DNA from: Sunxiuqinia dokdonensis
Lineage (GTDB): Bacteria > Bacteroidota > Bacteroidia > Bacteroidales > Prolixibacteraceae
Assembly: GCF_001270965.1 (NCBI RefSeq)
Contig: NZ_LGIA01000006.1
Location: 1-48,754 of the forward strand
Direction of reading: 5' to 3'
DNA length: 48,754 nucleotides
Shown here: piece after piece, positions 43,680 to 48,754 of the stretch
Layout: the number at the start of each line of letters is the position of its first letter
How positions within the stretch are numbered: the first letter of the stretch is position 1
The notes under the pieces: model-generated
The model's database searches: none
What the model was told of the DNA's origin: nothing
The model's input: the letters and a program-made list of their open reading frames with translations, nothing else
Program-made: the position numbers and the translations under genes

Positions 43680-43875
43680 AATTTCCATCGGAATGAAAGT
43701 TGACGGTTGACTTTCGCTTCCGATTCTGTAGAAATGAAAGTTGACGGTTGACTTTCGTTTCCAACACCACGGAAATGAAAGTTGATGGCTGATTTTCGCT
43801 TCCAATACCACGGAAATGAAAGTTGACGGCTGGCTTTCGCTTCCATTTTCATGGAAATAAAGATGAATGACTGCT
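43680..43875. repeat. 41-bp tandem repeat array with internal dyads
   Basis: The core ATGAAAG recurs at 43693, 43734, 43775 and 43816, with a weaker ATAAAG at 43857: a strict 41-base period, about 4.5 units. Each unit is itself a hairpin: GGAAATGAAAGT pairs with ACTTTCGCTTCC. It fills the gap between two convergent genes. Units differ by a few bases, often with changes that keep the pairing. Confidence 0.9.
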
Positions 43876-43995
43876 TTTGGTTCGTGCGCTTGCGGTGCAG
43901 CCGCCTCAATTCGAAATAAATTATTGGTCGAATCATTGCCCGCAAACGCGCGGATTGATCGGCTATGCCCAGCGAGCCCATGCAAAACAATAAAG

Positions 43996-44028
43996 AAAAA
44001 ACGGACTGGTAAACCTACCAACCCGTTT
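43996..44028 (-). terminator. Terminator of the OmpA-family gene
   Basis: AACGGACTGGTA pairs imperfectly with TACCAACCCGTT; on the minus strand six T follow. Confidence 0.75.
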
Positions 44029-44050
44029 CCGCTCTACATCTATCTCTCTT

Positions 44051-45889
44051 CTAGAAATAGAAAATATTTCCTTTGGCTCTCCGCGTGACTTTCGACTTGC
44101 GGATTTCGACCACCGTGCGGCGGTTTTCGTAATGCTGCTCTTCGGTACATTCGATGCTGCCATCGCATTCATTCACCAATTGTGTTTCGCCAAAGCCAAC
44201 CCACTCAATTCTTGCGGCATCAATGCCTTTAGATATTATATAGTTGCCGGCCGTTTCCGAGCGTTTTTCCGACAGTCCCATGTTGAACTCATGCGTTCCC
44301 CTGGAGTCAGTATGCGATTCCAGAATAATCTGGATGTCGGGATAGTCTTCGAGTACTTTGGCCAGGCGATCCAATTCACGCTTGGCTTCGGGCCGAAGTG
44401 CCCATTCACCAAAGTCATAATAAATATTTTTCAACTGGATCCGCGATCCGGCATCAAGCGAATACAACTGGATGAGGTAATCAAACACGCCTTGGTCCAT
44501 GCCCATAGTATTGAATTCGACTTCGGTGCCAAAGAAGTTGTAGGCCGAAACATCCACTCGGTACCGTTTGTCTGTTTCCAGGTTATAGGTAAAGGTTCCC
44601 TGCTCGTCGGTGTAGATCGAATCGATGGTGGTTCCGTCTGAAATAGCCAACAAAGCATCCGGAATGGGGATGTTACCCATAATATCGACCACCTGTCCTT
44701 TGAATACGAACTCCGGATCCAAATAAACTTCCACTTCCTTATCGGTCAGGGTTTCCTTCTTGGTCAAATCCAAATCCACCGCTTTTTCCATGTACTCTTC
44801 GGCTGTTGCTACCACAGTATATTTTTTGTTACCTTCCAGCTTCACTTCCAGCTTGCCTTCATCATCGGTCTTACCCGATGCAGCAACTGTTCCGTCCTCA
44901 TCAATCACGTTAACGCTGGCTCCTGGCAGAATTTCCTCGGTCAGGTTGGAGTAGGTAATCACGTCGAACACAAAGTCATCGATTCGCAATAAGTAAACAT
45001 CGTCATCGCCTTGTCCGCCACTTCGGTTCGAGGCCATGTAACCGACCTGCTGGTTGGGATGAATGACCATACCAAAGTCGTCACCTTCGGAGTTGATGTC
45101 TCCAGTGAAAGTTCCACGATCGCTTGATGCGAGGACCGGAAATTCGATGTAGAATAAATCCAGGTTTCCGGCACCGCCAAAGCCGTTGGAGGAAAACACC
45201 AAGCTTCCGTCGGCATTCAAAAACGGAAACATCTCTTCGCCGGCACTGTTGACCTTCGGCCCCAGGTTCACGGGGTCGGACCATTCATCACCATTTCGTA
45301 CCGAATAATACAAGTCGGTTTGTCCACTGCCGCCGGGCATGTCGCTCACAAAAACAAGGGTGTCGCCCGTTGAACTGATGGCCGGGTGAGCCACCGAATA
45401 TTCGCTGCTATTAAATGGAAGACGGTCTTTCATTCGGAAAGAATCGCCCGACTTCTCGTAAATTACAATACCCAGGCGGATACTTTTTTTGACGAAGACG
45501 ATATTTTCTTCCTGCGGATCCTGCCAATTCGATTGAGTTAAAAATAACTCACCCGTGCTTTCGCAGTATGCCATTGGCCCTTCGTGGTATTTTGAAACCA
45601 GGGTACTCATCCGTTTGCGCTCGGTCATCACTTCGCCAAAAGCATTTAAGCCCACCGTGTATAAATCGTAGAAAACCTTGTTTTGGTTATCCGACTTTCT
45701 GCCGTCTTTCTCGCTAAACGATAAAAAAAACAGTTCATCCTCGATAATCGCCGGACCAAAATCACTGAATTCCGTATTGATATTTAACGTATCGATGGTC
45801 ATGTTCACGGCATCGAAAAAACGCTTTTGAGCCATGCCCCCGAGGGTGATCAGGATGAAAGTTGCTAAAAGTAAAAATTTAGTTTTCAT
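44051..45889 (-). CDS. OmpA-family protein with PD40 and carboxypeptidase-like domains
   Basis: 612 residues, signal peptide ending G-G-M-A-Q (21). PD40/WD40-like strands at about 30-300 (F-V-S-D-M-P-G-G-S-G-Q-T-D-L-Y-Y, L-V-F-S-S-N-G-F-G-G-A-G-N-L-D-L) are followed by two Ig/carboxypeptidase-regulatory-like units at about 310-480 and an OmpA C-terminal peptidoglycan-binding domain at about 490-605 with E-S-H-T-D-S-R-G. It belongs to the PorE-like group tied to type IX secretion and gliding. It lies 22 bases after the PorP/SprF gene on the same strand, third in the trio. Confidence 0.9.
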   Translation of the reverse strand: MKTKFLLLATFILITLGGMAQKRFFDAVNMTIDTLNINTEFSDFGPAIIEDELFFLSFSEKDGRKSDNQNKVFYDLYTVGLNAFGEVMTERKRMSTLVSKYHEGPMAYCESTGELFLTQSNWQDPQEENIVFVKKSIRLGIVIYEKSGDSFRMKDRLPFNSSEYSVAHPAISSTGDTLVFVSDMPGGSGQTDLYYSVRNGDEWSDPVNLGPKVNSAGEEMFPFLNADGSLVFSSNGFGGAGNLDLFYIEFPVLASSDRGTFTGDINSEGDDFGMVIHPNQQVGYMASNRSGGQGDDDVYLLRIDDFVFDVITYSNLTEEILPGASVNVIDEDGTVAASGKTDDEGKLEVKLEGNKKYTVVATAEEYMEKAVDLDLTKKETLTDKEVEVYLDPEFVFKGQVVDIMGNIPIPDALLAISDGTTIDSIYTDEQGTFTYNLETDKRYRVDVSAYNFFGTEVEFNTMGMDQGVFDYLIQLYSLDAGSRIQLKNIYYDFGEWALRPEAKRELDRLAKVLEDYPDIQIILESHTDSRGTHEFNMGLSEKRSETAGNYIISKGIDAARIEWVGFGETQLVNECDGSIECTEEQHYENRRTVVEIRKSKVTRRAKGNIFYF

Positions 45890-45910
45890 TTCTTTATGTT
45901 TTTTCTATCG

Positions 45911-46858
45911 TTAGAAATAGCGGGGTGAAGTATAACGCGATTTAACAAAGTTCAACTCGTAGGACATCATCACCTCATGAATTCCATCGTTATAAGAGCT
46001 AATGTTTGACGTATTAAAATCAATGGCATAACCCAGCCTCAGCTTTTCGTTGATGATGAATTGGGTATTGAAGCCAAAGGTCTCGGCCGTCCGGTACATG
46101 GCGCCAATCCAGAATCGGTCGGCAAACAAGAAGCTGGCATTGATGTCGGTCACAATGGGCGACCCTTTCATGTAACGGGCATTAAACGAGGGTTTGAACT
46201 TCACCGCATCGCTGAGTTCGACCACGTAGCCTCCAATTAAGGTCATGTGGCGCAGCTCGTAGCTGGTGTTGTAGTTTTCCACGCCATTCTCAAAGTCATT
46301 CTGCAGGACTTTCGGAATTGAAAAGCCCGCATAAAATTTTTCCGAATGCATAAAGGCACCCACGCCAAAGTTGGGCATAAACTTTTTGTCAATCACTCCC
46401 TGAAAAGCCGGGTCAGTTCCGCCTTCCGGAACATACAAGCGATAGGCATTCAGGTCATTTTCGTAATTGGTAAAACCTGCCTTCAAACCAAAGCGTAAAG
46501 ACACATCATCGGTCACTTTCAGTCGATAGGAATAGTCTGCAAAAACGGCCAGGCGTTTTTCAATCCCGATTTCATCGTTGATAACCGACAAACCTAAGCC
46601 CACATTTTCGTTGCGCAAAGGAGCTTGCACCGTCAAGGTATAGGTGGTTGGTGCTCCTTCGAAACCCACCCACTGGTGACGGCCGAGGGCCATAATGCCA
46701 ATGCTCTGCCAGGTACCGGCATAAGCCGGGTTGAATGCCTGAATGTTAAACATGTATTGACTATACATTGGATCTTGCTGTCCAAATGAAGCTGTAACTG
46801 AAGACAGTAACAACAGTAAGCTTAGCCCGTAATTTGATATTCTCTTAATCATCTTCAT
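45911..46858 (-). CDS. PorP/SprF-family type IX secretion membrane protein
   Basis: 315 residues with a signal peptide ending S-F-G-Q (27). The mature start Q-D-P-M-Y-S-Q-Y-M-F-N and N-P-A-Y-A-G-T are the PorP/SprF hallmark, followed by barrel strands to the aromatic C-terminus (S-R-Y-T-S-P-R-Y-F). It is an outer-membrane partner needed for secreting or anchoring a specific large adhesin; the adhesin gene is directly upstream (12 bases). Confidence 0.93.
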   Translation of the reverse strand: MKMIKRISNYGLSLLLLLSSVTASFGQQDPMYSQYMFNIQAFNPAYAGTWQSIGIMALGRHQWVGFEGAPTTYTLTVQAPLRNENVGLGLSVINDEIGIEKRLAVFADYSYRLKVTDDVSLRFGLKAGFTNYENDLNAYRLYVPEGGTDPAFQGVIDKKFMPNFGVGAFMHSEKFYAGFSIPKVLQNDFENGVENYNTSYELRHMTLIGGYVVELSDAVKFKPSFNARYMKGSPIVTDINASFLFADRFWIGAMYRTAETFGFNTQFIINEKLRLGYAIDFNTSNISSYNDGIHEVMMSYELNFVKSRYTSPRYF

Positions 46859-46870
46859 CTCAGTTCATTT

Positions 46871-48754
46871 TTACCGGTTAATGTATAGCGTTCCTTTGTG
46901 CACGTTTGAACCATCCAAAATCAGGATGATAAAATAGGTTCCTTCAGGTAGTATTTCCGAATTCGAAGTACCATTCACATTCGGCCTTCCATCCCACCAT
47001 GCGCCGGGATTTCCGTACAACCCGATGTCTCCGTAGCGGTCGCGCTTATAAACTTTGGCTCCCCAGCGGTTATAAATTTCAATCTGTGCGTTGGGATATC
47101 TGCTAATTCCACGGACACGGAAATAGTCATTAATTCCATCACCGTTGGGTGAAAATCCATTCGGGATCAACAGTTCTTCGTTTGGCGTAATGGTGATACT
47201 CACCGTTGCCTCGTCGCACTGTCCATCGGCATCACAAATCTGGTAGCTCAGCTGATCTGATCCGTAATAAGCGATATTTGGTTTATAAGTGATTGAACCG
47301 TCAGCATTGACCGTTGCCGTACCTTCGGCAGGCTGCGAAGTGATTGTGAGGCTGCTGTTCTCCAGGTTCTCATCACAATCCTCGTCGTTGTCAAGCACAT
47401 AGATTTGGACATCTTCATTTTCCTCCAAACTAGCCTGATCATCCAAAGCAAGCGGCCCACTGATCAACACAACGCGCTGCTGACAGGTGGCTGTATTGCC
47501 ATCGTTATCAGTCACCGTCCAGGTTACCACTGTTTCACCAACGGGATAGTCACCACTGGCATCATCCCAATTGTTAAAGTCGTTGGTTACGGAGGTGATT
47601 CCACAGTTGTCTGCTACCGTTGGAGCAGGCACGGCCACAAAACCGAGGCAGCTCTCATTAGACTGCACCGAAGCTTCAACATCTCCTGCACAGGTAATGG
47701 TTGGATCAACCGGATCAACAACCGTAATCGTGGTTTCGCAGGTCGATGAATTACCCGATGCGTCTGTAACGGTAACCGTTACGGTTTGCTCACCCAATGT
47801 TTCGCAGGTAAATTCTTCGATGTTTACTGAAACGGTGATATCAGTTGCCTCTTCGGTACAACCACCTTGAATATCGGTGGCGATTAAGGCCAAATCTTCA
47901 GGAGTAATCGTGTACTGGTTATTTTCATCCAGCGTCACTGTGAAATCGTTGCAGGTGAAGGTCGGTGCACTCACGTCGTTCACCACAACAGTAAAGCTGC
48001 ATGTTATTTCATTGCCTGTTCCATTGATGGCGGTCCAGGTTACTGTAGTTTCTCCCAGGCTAAATTCAACGCCATCGAGCGATGCACTTCCCGAACCAAT
48101 TGTTGCTCCACTTAAGGTATAAGTCAGGCTGGTCACACCGCAATTGTCTGTCGCTGTGGCATCCCACTCGGTTCCACTAACTACATACACACAGCTTTCG
48201 TTAGCCTCTACCAATTGTTCCTCAGTCACCGCACAGGCGATAATTGGATCTTCATCGTCGAATACAGTTACAGTCTGGATGCAAGTATTGGTATTTCCAG
48301 CCACATCAGTCACCGTCCAAGTCACTTGAGTGTCTCCTGTCGGGAATTGAGCGGGAGCATCGTTGGTCACTGACGCTACACCGCAATTATCATCTGTCAC
48401 TGGTGTTCCCAGGTCCACATTCTCGGCCAGAGCATAGCACAATCCCGCATCAGCAGGAACTGAAACCGTCGCCGGACAAGTAATGGTTGGATTTGTATTA
48501 TCTTCGATGGTAATCATCTGAATCTGGTCGGCTACAGCGTTACCACAGTTGTCAACTAGACTCCAGGTACGCTCAATCGAGTATGCACCTTCTTGTCCTT
48601 CTATTGGTTGTGGGACACCATCAACGTAAGTTGCTTCGATCCCGGTTGAGCAGTTGTCGTCTTCATCGGTTACGTCGCCAACATTCGCTACAGAAATATC
48701 GTAGTTGCAGTCAGCATCGGTATAGATGGTGATGTCAGCCGGTGCTGTAAATGT
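46871..48754 (-). CDS. Large HYR-repeat adhesin with gliding-type C-terminal domain (5' end outside window)
   Basis: The frame is open to the right edge, so only the last 627 residues are seen. Repeats of about 80-90 residues with P-T-I-T-C-P, T-D-N-C-G-V and V-T-W-T-V-T-D-x-x-G-N patterns are HYR/Ig-like domains with paired Cys. A cadherin-like unit (A-L-D-D-Q-A-S-L-E-E-N-E-D-V) follows, and the end is the type-B T9SS domain: I-P-N-G-F-S-P-N-G-D-G-I-N-D-Y-F, then N-R-W-G and Y-F-I-I-L. It is secreted by the type IX system and displayed on the surface, SprB-like. The start codon is not in the window. Confidence 0.93.
   Translation of the reverse strand, partial: TFTAPADITIYTDADCNYDISVANVGDVTDEDDNCSTGIEATYVDGVPQPIEGQEGAYSIERTWSLVDNCGNAVADQIQMITIEDNTNPTITCPATVSVPADAGLCYALAENVDLGTPVTDDNCGVASVTNDAPAQFPTGDTQVTWTVTDVAGNTNTCIQTVTVFDDEDPIIACAVTEEQLVEANESCVYVVSGTEWDATATDNCGVTSLTYTLSGATIGSGSASLDGVEFSLGETTVTWTAINGTGNEITCSFTVVVNDVSAPTFTCNDFTVTLDENNQYTITPEDLALIATDIQGGCTEEATDITVSVNIEEFTCETLGEQTVTVTVTDASGNSSTCETTITVVDPVDPTITCAGDVEASVQSNESCLGFVAVPAPTVADNCGITSVTNDFNNWDDASGDYPVGETVVTWTVTDNDGNTATCQQRVVLISGPLALDDQASLEENEDVQIYVLDNDEDCDENLENSSLTITSQPAEGTATVNADGSITYKPNIAYYGSDQLSYQICDADGQCDEATVSITITPNEELLIPNGFSPNGDGINDYFRVRGISRYPNAQIEIYNRWGAKVYKRDRYGDIGLYGNPGAWWDGRPNVNGTSNSEILPEGTYFIILILDGSNVHKGTLYINR

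Noticed and set aside
43573-44021. Minus-strand frames with repeated residues
   Set aside because: They translate the 41-bp repeat array and the terminator region.

Overview
The window is a chromosomal segment of a Bacteroidota bacterium, probably Bacteroidia of the Marinilabiliales/Prolixibacteraceae kind (inference). The evidence is the families present (DUF3332, DUF4837, DUF4251, PorP/SprF, a type IX secretion/gliding C-terminal domain, an atpDC pair with an 80-residue epsilon subunit) and the recurring TAnnTTTG -7 promoter element.

Layout. 1-5560: a DUF3332 lipoprotein gene converges on a DUF4837 lipoprotein gene, followed by a leftward operon of M23 peptidase, dxr, rseP and a tatA-like gene. 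5680-6640: an initiator tRNA-fMet gene with a textbook promoter and terminator, followed by a tandemly duplicated unit (about 468 bp) of tRNA 3'-half fragments and a small GIY-YIG endonuclease gene, the second gene copy truncated. 6671-9503: two secreted carbohydrate-type proteins (parallel beta-helix and DUF1080).

9729-22736: a 13.0 kb integrative element inserted at the 3' end of a tRNA-Asn(GUU) gene. A 19-bp perfect direct repeat (9729-9747 and 22718-22736) marks both ends. It carries a tyrosine recombinase, a YefM/YoeB-type toxin-antitoxin pair, an XRE repressor facing a small ribbon-helix-helix gene, an excisionase-like gene, a P-loop helicase-like protein, a 12-copy iteron array, a primase split over two genes, a run of small unknown genes, a second ribbon-helix-helix gene beside a gene-free dyad (possible oriT), and a lone 953-residue phage tail tape-measure protein followed by an unknown 294-residue protein. 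There is no terminase, portal, capsid, tail-tube, relaxase or coupling-protein gene in it. This is the most unusual system in the window: a replicating integrative element or phage-satellite candidate that keeps only the length-determining tail protein.

22983-48754: core chromosome again. It holds an MMPL/RND exporter overlapping a polyprenyl synthase, atpD-atpC, a GT9 glycosyltransferase converging on a MalY/PatB C-S lyase, ComB, small secreted proteins, an acyltransferase, a helix-hairpin-helix outer-membrane protein paired with a PorV-like barrel, purE divergent from hpt-adk, obg-PAP2-membrane MutS-like, a 41-bp tandem repeat array, and a leftward trio of HYR-repeat adhesin (running off the right edge), PorP/SprF and OmpA-family protein that looks like a type IX secretion/gliding cell-surface module.

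All family assignments are from reading the sequences; no database search was run.
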